A stretch of 64,000 nt of DNA. Source: Legionella nautarum. Lineage in GTDB: Bacteria > Pseudomonadota > Gammaproteobacteria > Legionellales > Legionellaceae. The stretch covers positions 545,102-609,101 of the forward strand of contig NZ_LNYO01000024.1 in assembly GCF_001467895.1 (NCBI RefSeq), written 5' to 3'. Shown here one piece after another: positions 19,602-29,257 of the stretch. The notes under the pieces were generated by a model. That model was not told the DNA's origin. It saw only the letters and a program-made list of their open reading frames with translations, and searched no databases. The translations under genes were made by a program, and so were the position numbers. The first letter of the stretch is position 1, and each line of letters begins with the position of its first letter.

Positions 19602-20903
19602 ATGGGTAGGGATGCTCATCAGAAGTTAATTACCTGTCTTAATAATGCGATAGAGCCACTCTCAGAATCAGGTGATTACTCATCACTTTTAGAGAAAATA
19701 GGTGATGCTCGTTTTGTGATGATTGGTGAGGCTACCCATGGAACGCATGAGTTTTATCAAACACGTATTGAAATTACGCAACAGCTGATTAAGCAAAAAG
19801 GCTTTATGGCTGTAACAATAGAAGGGGATTGGCCTGATGCCCATCGAGTTCACCGTTACCTGCAAGGCATGGATAATAATGATTCAGAAAGTGCGTTAAA
19901 TGACTTTAAGCGTTTCCCCTGCTGGATGTGGCGAAATACGACCATGCCACCTTTCCTTAAGTGGCTCAGACAACACAATGACACTATTACCTCTTTGCAC
20001 AAAGTTGGATTTTATGGACTTGATTTATATAGCCTTAATGCCTCCATGGAAGCTGTTGTTAATTATTTAATGAAAGTAGATCCGCAGTCTGCGATGGAAG
20101 CTAAAAATCGTTATTCCTGTTTTGATCATATGACGATTGATCCACAAATGTATGCTTATTTAGCAACTAATCGAGTAAAAAAATCCTGTATTGATGAAGT
20201 GATAGCACAACTTCGTGACATACAACACAATGCTTTTAAATATCTTCATAAAGATGGCATTGCGGCTGAAGATGACTATTTTTTTGCGACTCAAAATGCT
20301 CGAATCGTCAAAAATGCTGAGATTTATTATCGGTCCATGTTTGAGGGGCACATTGCTTCATGGAATATTCGTGATAGACATATGGCGGAAACATTGAGTG
20401 TATTGGCCGATCATTTGGAGCATCGCTTTAATAAACCTGCAAAAATTATTATTTGGGCTCATAATTCACATGTGGGTGATGCACGAGCAACTGAAATGGG
20501 AGAGCAGGGGGAAGTAAATATTGGACAGTTGGTAAGAGAGCAACATACGGAAACTTACTCCATTGGTTTTTCAACCTATGAAGGTTTTGTCACCGCTGCC
20601 TCTAATTGGGATATGCCCGCAGAATGCAAAAAAATTGTCCCAGGTTTTGGGGAAAGCTATGAGGAACTATTTCATCAGCTACGCTACAAAAAGTTTAGTT
20701 TACATTTAATTGGGAATGAGGAGTTGACTCATTTCTTAAAGATTCCTCGTTTACAACGAGCAATTGGTGTGATTTATCGACCTGAAACAGAACGTTTAAG
20801 TCATTATTTTTTTACACAATTACCTTATCAATTTGATAGTTTGATTCATTTTGACAAAACAATGGCATTACAACCTCTTCCCATTAATGCTGACCTGAAA
20901 TAA
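19602..20903 (+). CDS. Erythromycin esterase family protein
   Basis: A 433-residue cytoplasmic hydrolase-like protein of the EreA/EreB superfamily. Visible motifs are VMIGEATHGTHEFYQTR, AVTIEGDWPDAHRV, FPCWMWRNTTMPPFLKWLR, GLDLYSL and IIWAHNSHVGDARATEMG. The catalytic His and Glu regions are present. Homologues in PHB and anaerobic or stress gene clusters are common and need not confer macrolide resistance; the substrate is unknown. The ATG at 19602 is chosen for the strong AGGGGGG before it; a TTG at 19563 would start inside the IS relic. A dead universal stress gene follows. Confidence 0.88.
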   Translation: MGRDAHQKLITCLNNAIEPLSESGDYSSLLEKIGDARFVMIGEATHGTHEFYQTRIEITQQLIKQKGFMAVTIEGDWPDAHRVHRYLQGMDNNDSESALNDFKRFPCWMWRNTTMPPFLKWLRQHNDTITSLHKVGFYGLDLYSLNASMEAVVNYLMKVDPQSAMEAKNRYSCFDHMTIDPQMYAYLATNRVKKSCIDEVIAQLRDIQHNAFKYLHKDGIAAEDDYFFATQNARIVKNAEIYYRSMFEGHIASWNIRDRHMAETLSVLADHLEHRFNKPAKIIIWAHNSHVGDARATEMGEQGEVNIGQLVREQHTETYSIGFSTYEGFVTAASNWDMPAECKKIVPGFGESYEELFHQLRYKKFSLHLIGNEELTHFLKIPRLQRAIGVIYRPETERLSHYFFTQLPYQFDSLIHFDKTMALQPLPINADLK

Positions 20904-20930
20904 ACGTACCTATTATTGAAGGAGGGCCAT

Positions 20931-21181
20931 ATGAGATACAAACATATTTGGTAGCTGTTTATGGTAGTGATGAAAAAATCATAGCGGAAGCACAAGGTTG
21001 GCATGCTGATTTGCTTGTTATTGGCACACATGGTGCCATGGTATAAGTCATTTCTTTGGGAAGTGTAGCAGAAAGGGTACTGCGTATTGCAACTATGCCT
21101 GTGCTTTTACGGAGCGAGCGCGTTAAAGATTGCGCTTGCTCAGAGCATCATTTCGAGATAAAAGAAAGAGTATTACTTTGA
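20931..21181 (+). pseudogene. Broken universal stress protein (UspA family) gene
   Basis: After a good Shine-Dalgarno (GGAGGG) the frame opens MRYKHI and then hits a stop. One base lost restores VAVYGSDEKI, and the sequence then jumps, with roughly 80 codons missing, to the C-terminal part AEAQGWHADLLVIGTHG. After another shift it continues with SHFF, LGSVAERVLRIATMPVLL and a tail to a TGA at 21181. These are the start and the nucleotide-binding end (VIGTHG...LGSVAERV) of UspA proteins. At least two frameshifts and an internal deletion make it non-functional. Confidence 0.85.
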
Positions 21182-21481
21182 TTGGCTAAAGAACTTGCGG
21201 ATTTCTTCCATGAAATCTCTATTATGTTGTTTTTTCTCCATTCTATTTTTCCAACGCTGATGGTTTCCCTCTGCAATTATTTTAGCTAATTTAACCATCT
21301 GATCATTTTGTTTTTCTAAAATGTATTCTTTAATTTTCTCTATCAACACTTCCTGCCAGGCTTCGTCGGCAAGTTCTAAAAAATAGTTTCCATGATCGTG
21401 TTCACCATGGTGGTGGCATTCTTCCTGACTCAAATGACATGGACAAGAGCATTGTTCTTGAGCGCATCCGTTGCTTTCCAT
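21173..21481 (-). CDS. Small Cys/His-rich protein of unknown function
   Basis: A 102-residue protein. The first 30 residues are packed with possible metal ligands (CAQEQCSCPCHLSQEECHHH then GEHDHG), followed by a charged helical region (EAWQEVLIEKIKEYILEKQND...KLAKIIAEGNHQRWKNRMEKK). The start at 21481 is the ATG with GGAG six bases upstream; a TTG at 21493 overlaps that site. No family is recognised. It sits between the stress pseudogene, whose tail it overlaps by nine bases, and phaC. The N-terminus suggests metal binding; this is inference. Confidence 0.7.
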   Translation of the reverse strand: MESNGCAQEQCSCPCHLSQEECHHHGEHDHGNYFLELADEAWQEVLIEKIKEYILEKQNDQMVKLAKIIAEGNHQRWKNRMEKKQHNRDFMEEIRKFFSQSK

Positions 21482-21834
21482 ATTTTTCTCCAAATTTTAA
21501 AATGTTTAGGTCTTGTGCCTAAATAGGATTACAAAAAAGCAGCCACAAATCAATTCATAAAAACGCCAGCAAATCAGCCCGGCTACGCTTGCTTAGCTTG
21601 TAATCAGCTATTGTTTCTTCTCTGTATCTGCAGAGTCAATAAAATGACCAATGGAAGATACTAATCTTGCTTTGTCTGGAGGAGCAGATAGTAGGTGTAT
21701 TATCTCTTAATGCTTAAGCGAGAGAACGACAAACCCGCTGAGAATTGAGGTGTAGACAAGGATGCTTCGAGACGGAGCTAATGCGCCTCCTCAGCCTGAA
21801 TGGATTGGGGTCTTATTTAACAAAAGGCTCCGCA
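21482..21834. other. 353-bp gap with a single REP unit and a possible gene scrap
   Basis: No complete gene is seen. At 21764-21803 there is one unit of the dispersed palindromic repeat (core CTTCGAGACGG...CCTCCTCAG) also found at 29.3 and 59.3 kb. On the minus strand, about 21616-21700, a short open stretch reads like a protein end (LLSAPPDKARLVSSIGHFID then a stop shortly after), but no start or family can be given. Confidence 0.5.
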
Positions 21835-23673
21835 TCAAGCCGCTGTATTTACACCGTTATTGGTTTCAGTATAAATGTCTTTATCGACAGTTGCCGTTTC
21901 TTCATTCGGTTCGTCTTGCTTGGGTGTTTTATAAGTCTTATGAACATATTTCCCTGGCGCGTCCATTAGCCCCTTATAGGGTAATTGCTCAAAACTAGGG
22001 GCATCAACAATTCGGCCTGATTCTTTTTCCAACCATTTTAGCCATTCAGGCCACCAAGAGCCCGGACGTTCTTTTGCTTTTTCTAACCATTCGTCCATAG
22101 TTTGTGTGGTACTGGTATTGTGATAATAACCATATTTATCGTTGCCAGGAGGATTAACAATCCCAGCGATATGTCCAGATCCACCCAACAAAAAGCGTTT
22201 CTTGCCACTCATATGCTGGAAACCTAGGTAAGTGGTTTGCCAAGGAGCAATATGATCTTTTTTAGTTGAAACGAAAAAGGTGGGGATATCAATTTGGCTA
22301 ACATCAAGAGGAACCTGGTTAAGGCGAATTTTCCCTGGTTTAACTAAATCATTATGCAGATACATCCAGCGCAAATATTGAGAATGCATCTTGGCTGGCA
22401 TGTTGGTAACGTCGGCATTCCAATATAAAATATCAAAAGGCACCGGATTTTGCCCTTGCAGATAGTTTTTAATAAAAAACGACCAGACTAGGTCATTGGC
22501 ACGTAAAGAATTAAAGGTGCTGGCCATGAAGCGGCCGTCTAGAAAGCCCTTCGAATGCATTTCTTCTTCAATACGGACTATCTGCTGTTCATCGATAAAA
22601 ACTGAAATATCGCCTGGATCACTAAAATCAATCATTGAAGCAAGAAAAGTGGCAGAACGTACCGGCTTTTCATGATGCGCCTTTTGATAGGCGAGCATAC
22701 AGGCAAGCAAGGTTCCGCCAATACAGAAGCCTAAGGTATTGACTTGTTTCACCTTAAGCTGTTCTTGCATGATTTTGATTGCCGCCATCGGGCCGTCTTG
22801 TAAATAATCGAATAATCCCTTTTCGGCATAGCTTGCATCAGGATTAATCCAAGAAATGATGAAAACAGTAATTCCCTGCTTAACCAGCCAACCCACAAGT
22901 GAATTATTTTCGCTCAAATCAAGAATATAGTACTTATTGATCCAGGGTGGAATCATTAATAAGGGAATGGATCTGACTTTCTCAGTTTGAGGGGTATATT
23001 GAATCAATTCCATCATTTCATTACGGAAAACGACTTTGCCTGGTGTAGTAGCAAGATTCTTTCCGACCTTGAAAGCATCGGTGTCAGTCATTTTGATGAT
23101 AAGTCGCGAAGAACCTGATTCCATATCGGTGAGCAGATTTTGCAGGCCGCGTAATAAATTTTTACCATGACTTTGGACAGTTTCCGCCATCAACTGGGGA
23201 TTCGTGTGCAAGAAGTTAGCAGGTGATAGCGCGTCCAAATACTGTCGGGTAAAAAATTGTACTCTTCTGGCCAGTTGTTTATCACCGTATTCAATATGTT
23301 CTAGTAAAGAGTTCATGTGTTCACTAGCGAGCAAATAATGCTGGCTCATGAAATTAAAAAAAGGATTATTGACCCATTCCTCACTACTAAAGCGCCGATC
23401 GGTGATAGGCATAGATTTGCCTTCCATCCAATAGTTCAATTGTTCATGCGCGAGAGTTAAGGCATCTTGCCAATACGCGATTTGCATTTGCCATACTTGC
23501 TCGGGATTTTTTAAGATGACCGCAACCAATAATTGGAACTCTTTGGTTAAGTCCATGTATTCTTTCACAAGTTTCGACAACTGGGCGGGTTGTTGGCTAA
23601 CTTCTTGCAAAATCCGCATACTTTTTTCAGCAACCGAGCGCATGATGTCGCTAAGTTCTGTGTCCTGGGTCAT
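21835..23673 (-). CDS. phaC: Class I poly(3-hydroxyalkanoate) synthase
   Basis: Polymerises (R)-3-hydroxyacyl-CoA into PHA on the granule surface. The 612-residue protein (typical class I about 590) has the N-terminal PhaC domain, then an alpha/beta hydrolase core with the lipase-like box GFCIGG. The catalytic Cys is at 317, the Asp is in STKKDHIAPW, and the His is in GGSGHIAG followed by IVNPPG. The ATG at 23673 is chosen because AGGAG precedes it closely; a GTG at 23709 is an alternative. The C-terminus has an extra Glu/Thr-rich tail of some 30 residues. It is oriented opposite to the phaB/phaR/phasin genes and has its own upstream region. Confidence 0.95.
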   Translation of the reverse strand: MTQDTELSDIMRSVAEKSMRILQEVSQQPAQLSKLVKEYMDLTKEFQLLVAVILKNPEQVWQMQIAYWQDALTLAHEQLNYWMEGKSMPITDRRFSSEEWVNNPFFNFMSQHYLLASEHMNSLLEHIEYGDKQLARRVQFFTRQYLDALSPANFLHTNPQLMAETVQSHGKNLLRGLQNLLTDMESGSSRLIIKMTDTDAFKVGKNLATTPGKVVFRNEMMELIQYTPQTEKVRSIPLLMIPPWINKYYILDLSENNSLVGWLVKQGITVFIISWINPDASYAEKGLFDYLQDGPMAAIKIMQEQLKVKQVNTLGFCIGGTLLACMLAYQKAHHEKPVRSATFLASMIDFSDPGDISVFIDEQQIVRIEEEMHSKGFLDGRFMASTFNSLRANDLVWSFFIKNYLQGQNPVPFDILYWNADVTNMPAKMHSQYLRWMYLHNDLVKPGKIRLNQVPLDVSQIDIPTFFVSTKKDHIAPWQTTYLGFQHMSGKKRFLLGGSGHIAGIVNPPGNDKYGYYHNTSTTQTMDEWLEKAKERPGSWWPEWLKWLEKESGRIVDAPSFEQLPYKGLMDAPGKYVHKTYKTPKQDEPNEETATVDKDIYTETNNGVNTAA

Positions 23674-23904
23674 CCTAACTCCTGAAGGCCATAATTGTTC
23701 TATTTTCACGTGATTTATACTCTTTCGTCAATTCTAGTTATTATTTAATAGATAGTGCTTGCCGAGCCTAAAATCAACTTCCCGTTTTTCTTAGATGAAA
23801 AAAGTTTTACTCTTTTTGTATATTTTTTGTTTTTTAGCTTTACCAAATCTCAATTCGGATAGAGTATAATGGCCACGTTTTTACCATTATAGGGAGTAAT
23901 GAAG

Positions 23905-24849
23905 ATGACTTATCGATTAAAAAGTGTACGCCGTTATGCAGAGGCTATAGTAGGCTTAGAGGTACAACCTGGTATAGGAGCGATTCACAATGGGGTTTGG
24001 AAAGACTACAGTAGTCAAGTTGAACAGCATCGTGGTGTTTTAAGACGGCGGAACAATGAGGCCAATTTAAAAAAATACGCAGAAGCAGTAAAAATTCTCG
24101 CAATCTATCTTGAAACCAGAAACCAAAAACTTACTTTAGAAGAGGACGAAGCTTTTACTTCTTATGTGGATGAACTAAAAGCCGCATATAAAAGACTTAA
24201 TCCTAATGGAAAGCTTTATGGTCCCAACCCAATTGGTGAACCTGTACTCCTTGATCATGGAGAAGGAGCACAGGGTTTCTTACAAGTAGCAAAAGAGCGC
24301 AATCAAAAGGAAGAGCTTAAAGCAAGAGCTCCTAAAAAAGGTGGTATAAGAGGTTTAGTAACGGGTGCGATAAAAGATGTCCTGAATATAGAAGTCGGTG
24401 AAGAAGAATTTTTACAGCAGGAAGTGGTCGGGGATTTCTTGGATAGCAACGAGATGGGCCGGTTAAAAGCCTATCTAGATGATGTATTAAGAGACGATCA
24501 ACGTGATCATACTTTTCTTTGTTGCATTGATTTAAAAGTAAAAAAAGCAGCCCCATTACAGCGTTTGATTACAAAATTGGAAGGTCAAGCAACTGAAGAC
24601 GGCGTCATTGCTGTTTTAAAAGAGTTTTATAGCGGTAGAAATACTCTTCCTATCCAAAACGACCAGGGCATTTGGATTAAATCAGATTATGATACTTTAA
24701 ATACAGGACAAAATTGGTTTACACGATTTTTTCCAGTACGTACAACCACAATCTCCTACATTGATGATTTAGCAAAATCAATAGGATTTGATCCCGACTT
24801 AATTCAAGCAATGGATAAGGAAGCCGAGTCTAGCATGCAGTATGATTAG
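23905..24849 (+). CDS. Protein of unknown function
   Basis: A 314-residue soluble protein with no signal peptide or membrane segment and no motif I recognise. It is rich in charged residues, with predicted helices (RRRNNEANLKKYAEAVKILA, LEEDEAFTSYVDELKAAYKR), a Gly/Lys-rich loop (APKKGGIRGLV) and a C-terminus containing KEAESS. The start at 23905 has AGGGAG eight bases upstream; the ATG at 23899 is too close to it. It lies divergent from phaC and ends 85 bp before smc, but is unlikely to share its role. An acidic C-terminal patch is compatible with, but far from proof of, a Dot/Icm substrate. Confidence 0.75.
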   Translation: MTYRLKSVRRYAEAIVGLEVQPGIGAIHNGVWKDYSSQVEQHRGVLRRRNNEANLKKYAEAVKILAIYLETRNQKLTLEEDEAFTSYVDELKAAYKRLNPNGKLYGPNPIGEPVLLDHGEGAQGFLQVAKERNQKEELKARAPKKGGIRGLVTGAIKDVLNIEVGEEEFLQQEVVGDFLDSNEMGRLKAYLDDVLRDDQRDHTFLCCIDLKVKKAAPLQRLITKLEGQATEDGVIAVLKEFYSGRNTLPIQNDQGIWIKSDYDTLNTGQNWFTRFFPVRTTTISYIDDLAKSIGFDPDLIQAMDKEAESSMQYD

Positions 24850-24934
24850 ACCGCTCATTTTTGCAGGGACGCAAAAACTTCTCCTTTAGTGGCTTTCTCA
24901 GTTATAATTCCCTCTTTTATTGTCCTAGCTTCCA

Positions 24935-27900
24935 ATGCATCTAAAACAGTTAAAACTGGCAGGCTTTAAATCCTTTGTCGATCCGACCGTTGTCCCCTTC
25001 CCAAGTCAATTGGTTGCCGTGGTGGGCCCCAATGGTTGTGGGAAATCGAATATTATCGATGCCGTGCGCTGGGTGATGGGCGAGAGTTCGGCCAAAAATC
25101 TGCGTGGCGAATCGATGACGGATGTCATTTTTAATGGTTCTTCCCAACGTAAAGCTGTGGGGCAGGCTTCTATAGAATTAGTCTTCGATAACAGTTTGGG
25201 GCGTTTAACCGGCCAATATGCCAGTTATCAAGAAATTGCAGTGAAACGCTTAGTGACCCGCGATGGGGAATCTTCTTACTTTCTCAATGGCAGTCGCTGC
25301 CGCCGTCGAGATATCACCGATATTTTTCTAGGAACCGGCGCTGGTGCCCGTGGCTACTCGATTATTGGCCAGGGAACCATTTCCCGCATCATTGAAGCAA
25401 GACCTGAAGAACTAAGAGCTTATTTTGAAGAAGCGGCCGGGGTGTCGAAATACAAAGAACGCCGGCGTGAAACTATGTCGCGGATTGAGCATACCCGTGA
25501 AAACTTAGCGCGGGTCGCTGATATTCGTGAGGAATTGGATAAACAATTACAACGCTTAGAGCGTCAAGCAAAAGCCGCTGAACGTTATAAACAGCTCAAA
25601 ACGGAAGAGCGTTTATACAAAGCAGAAATTCTAGCTTTGAAATGGTTGTCTTTAACTGAGGAGCAACAAAAAAAGCAAGTCGATATCAAAGCATTGATGC
25701 TTGAATATGAAAAGCATCAGGCCAATGCGACAGAAGCTTATCGTCAAAGCACAACAGTTCGTGAAACCTATCATGACGATAATGAAGCCTTCCAGCAACA
25801 GCAAGCTAATTTTTATCAACTGGCGACCGATATTGCTCGTTTGGAAGAAAGCATTCAACAAAATCAACGCGAGAAACAGCGTTTGAAAATGGATCAGCAG
25901 CAAATGCAAGTCGATTGGCAGCAAGCAGATCAGCAGTTACAGCATGATCAAGAGTCCTTAATAATTAGTGAGGATTTGCTGGCTAAGTTGCAAACCGAGC
26001 TGCAGATACAGCAAGAAGAGTTCGAGGTTAAACAGCAAGCTTTGCAAGAAAAGCAAAGTGAGCAAAGTAGTTGGAATAGCAAAACGCAGCAGGTCCAAGC
26101 CGTTTTGACTAAAAGTTTGCGTGAAATGCAAGTGGAGCAGGTTCGGCTGCAACATCTCACTGAACGTCGGCAACAGATTTTATCGCGCTTAGAAAAAATT
26201 GCTGATGAATTAAAAATACTCGCACAAGAGAATGACAGTAAGGACTTGAAAACCGAGCAAAATTCTTTATTAGATTTGCAAGCCACGGCGTGCGCCGAGG
26301 AAGAAAAACATCAGCAATTGCAGGACAAGGCTTTAGCCTTGCGCAATAAATTGACTGAAACAGAAAAACTGCTGCATCAGGCCCAAGATAAAGTACATCG
26401 TCTCAATACCCAACAAGCAGGTTTGCTGGCTGCACAACAAACTGCTTTAGGTCGGCAAACCAACGCATCAGCTCAGTTAAGCCAATGGGAGGAAAAGCCG
26501 CGCTTAGTTGAAACTATTCAAGTTGAAAAAGAGTGGCTCTTTGCTTGCGAGCTGATTTTAGGGGAAGGATTACAGGCCATTTTACTAGATTCTTTTAACG
26601 ATTTATGGCCTGAGATTAAACAACTACAGGACAGTGCTGCTCTATTTCTCACACCGAGCCAAATAACGGAAAAGAAAATGAGCTACCCTCGTTTATCGGA
26701 GAAGATCAAGGGCTATAAGCCAAATTGGATCTACAATCTAGATAATATTTATACTGCCTCGTCCTTTGAAGAGGCGCTCGATTGTCTAGGCCAGCTCAAG
26801 GCGGATGAGTCGGTAATCACTCCTGAAGGCTATTGGTTAGGCCAGGGATGGATTAAATTCCCAGGAAAACAAACTCAAGATGAACCCAGTTTATTGCTGC
26901 GCCAGGAACAATTAGCCCAGCTCAAAGAAGCGCTTACTGTTGCTCAAGACGAATTAATTGCTTTAAAAGATTTACGTGATCTTTTACATGATCAGGTCAA
27001 AGAAAACGAACAGCAGCTTGAAACGATAAAGCAAAATTTAGCGGCAACGAAGGATAATTTGCGCGCTTGTCAGGCTGAGATCAGTCATAAAGAGCGCAGT
27101 TTACAGCAATTGCAACTCCGCAAAAATGCCTTAACCGACGAAAGTGAGGAATTACATCTCAACCTTGAAGATCTCATTATTCAGCAAGAAAAAACAGAAC
27201 AATTGCTACAGGCCACGGCTGAAGATGCAAAACACTATGAACAAGAACAGAAACTCTTAAGTGAAGAAAAAGCAGCACTAGAAGCTTCCTTGCAAAACTG
27301 CCGTTTAGCACTTGAAGAGGTTAGAGCTGCCCTTCATCAAAGCCAATTGCAAACGGATCGCGAAAAACTAAAAATCCAACAATTGAGAGCTAATCTGCAA
27401 CGTGAACAAGCGCGGTTGAGTACCTTAAATGAGCGTATGGAAGTGCTAGCAAATCGCTTACTCGAACTCGATAAGCCTGATGCTTCATTGAATGAATCCT
27501 TAACTGAGAAAATTAGCCAACATGGTCAGTTAGAAGCTGAATTAAACTTAAGACGTGATGACTTAGGAAATCTTACCAAAGAGTTGGAAGTTTTAGAGTC
27601 AAAGATGCGAGCTGAAGAAAAGCAAAGCAAAGTGGTGCAAGAAAACATTCAGCAAGAACAAATGCAAGAACAGGCTTTAGCAGTTCGTGCAGGGGGAATT
27701 CTTGAAGCGTTAGCGGAATTAGATGAACAAGTTGATCAAGTACTTGCCGCAATTCCTGCCGGTGTTAATCAAAATTTGCGTGAACAACAATTACAAGATA
27801 TTGTTGATAAAATCAAACGCTTAGGTGCCATCAATTTAGCTGCGATTGAAGAATACGAAAGTGAATTTCAGAGAAAACAGCATTTAGATGAGCAATACAA

Positions 27901-28435
27901 CGATTTGACGGAGGCTTTAGCAACACTCGATGCGGCCATTGAAAAAATGGATAAAGAAACTCATCAACGATTAAGAACAACCTTTGATGAAGTGAATACC
28001 GCTTTTCAAGCGCTTTTTCCCCGTCTTTTTGGTGGCGGACGTGCTCTGTTAGAGCTAACTTGTGATAATCTGTTGGAAGCTGGTGTTGTAGTAATGGCAC
28101 AGCCCCCGGGTAAGCGAAATAGTACCATTCACTTATTGTCGGGTGGGGAAAAAGCAATGACGGCTGTGGCTTTAGTTTTTGCGATTTTCCAACTGAATCC
28201 TTCGCCTTTTTGTATGTTGGATGAAGTGGATGCTCCTTTGGATGATGCTAATGTCCGGCGTTTCTGTGATTTGGTAAAAGAAATGTCACAGTTCGTGCAG
28301 TTTCTGTTTATCACTCACAATAAAGTGACAATGGAGTTAGCAGAACATCTAATCGGAGTAACGATGCGTGAGCCTGGCGTTTCACGTATTGTTGCAGTCG
28401 ATGTAGAACAAGCTTTGGCAATGACTGAGACTTAA
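24935..28435 (+). CDS. smc: Chromosome segregation ATPase SMC
   Basis: Condenses and segregates the chromosome as a V-shaped dimer with ScpA and ScpB. The 1166-residue protein has the Walker A VVGPNGCGKSNIIDAVRWV near residue 30, a first coiled coil to about residue 510, a hinge at about 530-650, a second coiled coil to about 1000, and a C-terminal head with the LSGGEKAMTA signature near 1068 and Walker B FCMLDEVDAPLDD near 1090. All are intact. Having smc rather than mukB, followed by zipA, is usual for Legionella and many non-enteric gammaproteobacteria. Confidence 0.97.
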   Translation: MHLKQLKLAGFKSFVDPTVVPFPSQLVAVVGPNGCGKSNIIDAVRWVMGESSAKNLRGESMTDVIFNGSSQRKAVGQASIELVFDNSLGRLTGQYASYQEIAVKRLVTRDGESSYFLNGSRCRRRDITDIFLGTGAGARGYSIIGQGTISRIIEARPEELRAYFEEAAGVSKYKERRRETMSRIEHTRENLARVADIREELDKQLQRLERQAKAAERYKQLKTEERLYKAEILALKWLSLTEEQQKKQVDIKALMLEYEKHQANATEAYRQSTTVRETYHDDNEAFQQQQANFYQLATDIARLEESIQQNQREKQRLKMDQQQMQVDWQQADQQLQHDQESLIISEDLLAKLQTELQIQQEEFEVKQQALQEKQSEQSSWNSKTQQVQAVLTKSLREMQVEQVRLQHLTERRQQILSRLEKIADELKILAQENDSKDLKTEQNSLLDLQATACAEEEKHQQLQDKALALRNKLTETEKLLHQAQDKVHRLNTQQAGLLAAQQTALGRQTNASAQLSQWEEKPRLVETIQVEKEWLFACELILGEGLQAILLDSFNDLWPEIKQLQDSAALFLTPSQITEKKMSYPRLSEKIKGYKPNWIYNLDNIYTASSFEEALDCLGQLKADESVITPEGYWLGQGWIKFPGKQTQDEPSLLLRQEQLAQLKEALTVAQDELIALKDLRDLLHDQVKENEQQLETIKQNLAATKDNLRACQAEISHKERSLQQLQLRKNALTDESEELHLNLEDLIIQQEKTEQLLQATAEDAKHYEQEQKLLSEEKAALEASLQNCRLALEEVRAALHQSQLQTDREKLKIQQLRANLQREQARLSTLNERMEVLANRLLELDKPDASLNESLTEKISQHGQLEAELNLRRDDLGNLTKELEVLESKMRAEEKQSKVVQENIQQEQMQEQALAVRAGGILEALAELDEQVDQVLAAIPAGVNQNLREQQLQDIVDKIKRLGAINLAAIEEYESEFQRKQHLDEQYNDLTEALATLDAAIEKMDKETHQRLRTTFDEVNTAFQALFPRLFGGGRALLELTCDNLLEAGVVVMAQPPGKRNSTIHLLSGGEKAMTAVALVFAIFQLNPSPFCMLDEVDAPLDDANVRRFCDLVKEMSQFVQFLFITHNKVTMELAEHLIGVTMREPGVSRIVAVDVEQALAMTET

Positions 28436-28495
28436 AAATAATTGGGAACAGGGAGTTAGCTCCCAGTCTGGCAGAAAAACTATAGGGGAGTAAAC

Positions 28496-29197
28496 ATGCA
28501 GGCAAATTGGAGTCTTATCCTTAATGTTCTTTTACTCATTGGGGTTGTGATTGCTATCGGCCGCTTGATGAAAGCAAGACGCCGTAGTTTAAAGCCTGCA
28601 GGCTATCAACCTTCTTTAGGGCAAACTGAAAACAAGCATTTTGATGATATTATTGCTGTTCGAAAAGTTAATATAGAAACCCCGCCCGAAGATAACTATC
28701 ACGATACATTGGAAGCCAATTCAACTCCTATAGCAGATACGCTAATTGAAGAGAGCAATACTCTTACTACTGAAAAAGGCAAATCAGTGATGATGTTTTT
28801 GCTAGCGAAAGAAAATCGCCAATTAGCTGGTTATGAGTTACTGCAAACAGTGTTGGCTGCGGGTTTGCGTTTCGGGGAAGGGAATTTATTTCATCGTCAT
28901 CAATTTGCTAATGGCCAAGGACCTATCCTCTGCAGCTTAGCTGCAGCAACAGCCAGCGGAGTTTTCGATTTACAGAATATCGGCGCTTTTAGTGTGCGCG
29001 GACTGTGCTTATTTATGCAATCTTCCGGTAATCCTGCGATCGATTCAGAGCGTTTAACCATTATGTACGAAACAGCAAAACAACTCCGCGATGGTTTAGA
29101 TACTTATTTACTCGACGAGCAAAAACAACCCTTATTAGAAACAAGTTTAGTGCGATATCGGGAGTTGCTAAATATTTCTGAGCTTGAGCCGGCTTAG
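28496..29197 (+). CDS. zipA: Cell division protein ZipA
   Basis: Inner-membrane anchor for FtsZ. The 233-residue protein begins with a transmembrane helix (WSLILNVLLLIGVVIAIGRL), followed by a basic stretch (KARRRSLKP), a polar linker of some 60 residues and the C-terminal FtsZ-binding domain (VMMFLLAKENRQLAGYELLQ, then the LRFGEGNLFHRH region, and YETAKQLRDGLDTYLLDE). The linker is short compared with E. coli (328 residues in all). The Shine-Dalgarno is GGGGAG. It follows smc by 60 bp; the ligA gene often found after zipA is not here, and a repeat element lies there instead. Confidence 0.93.
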   Translation: MQANWSLILNVLLLIGVVIAIGRLMKARRRSLKPAGYQPSLGQTENKHFDDIIAVRKVNIETPPEDNYHDTLEANSTPIADTLIEESNTLTTEKGKSVMMFLLAKENRQLAGYELLQTVLAAGLRFGEGNLFHRHQFANGQGPILCSLAAATASGVFDLQNIGAFSVRGLCLFMQSSGNPAIDSERLTIMYETAKQLRDGLDTYLLDEQKQPLLETSLVRYRELLNISELEPA

Positions 29198-29257
29198 CAG
29201 TGTTGGAACCTTGGCCATATACCCGTTCGGGCTCTGGGCTATCTCTATGAAAAGAGT

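Noticed and set aside
19602-20903. Macrolide resistance function for the erythromycin-esterase-like gene
   Set aside because: Homologues in PHB and stress clusters are common and usually not resistance genes; sequence alone cannot show the substrate.
21616-21700. Short minus-strand coding-like scrap ending in SADTEKKQ
   Set aside because: No start, no ribosome site and no family; too short to call a gene or a named pseudogene.
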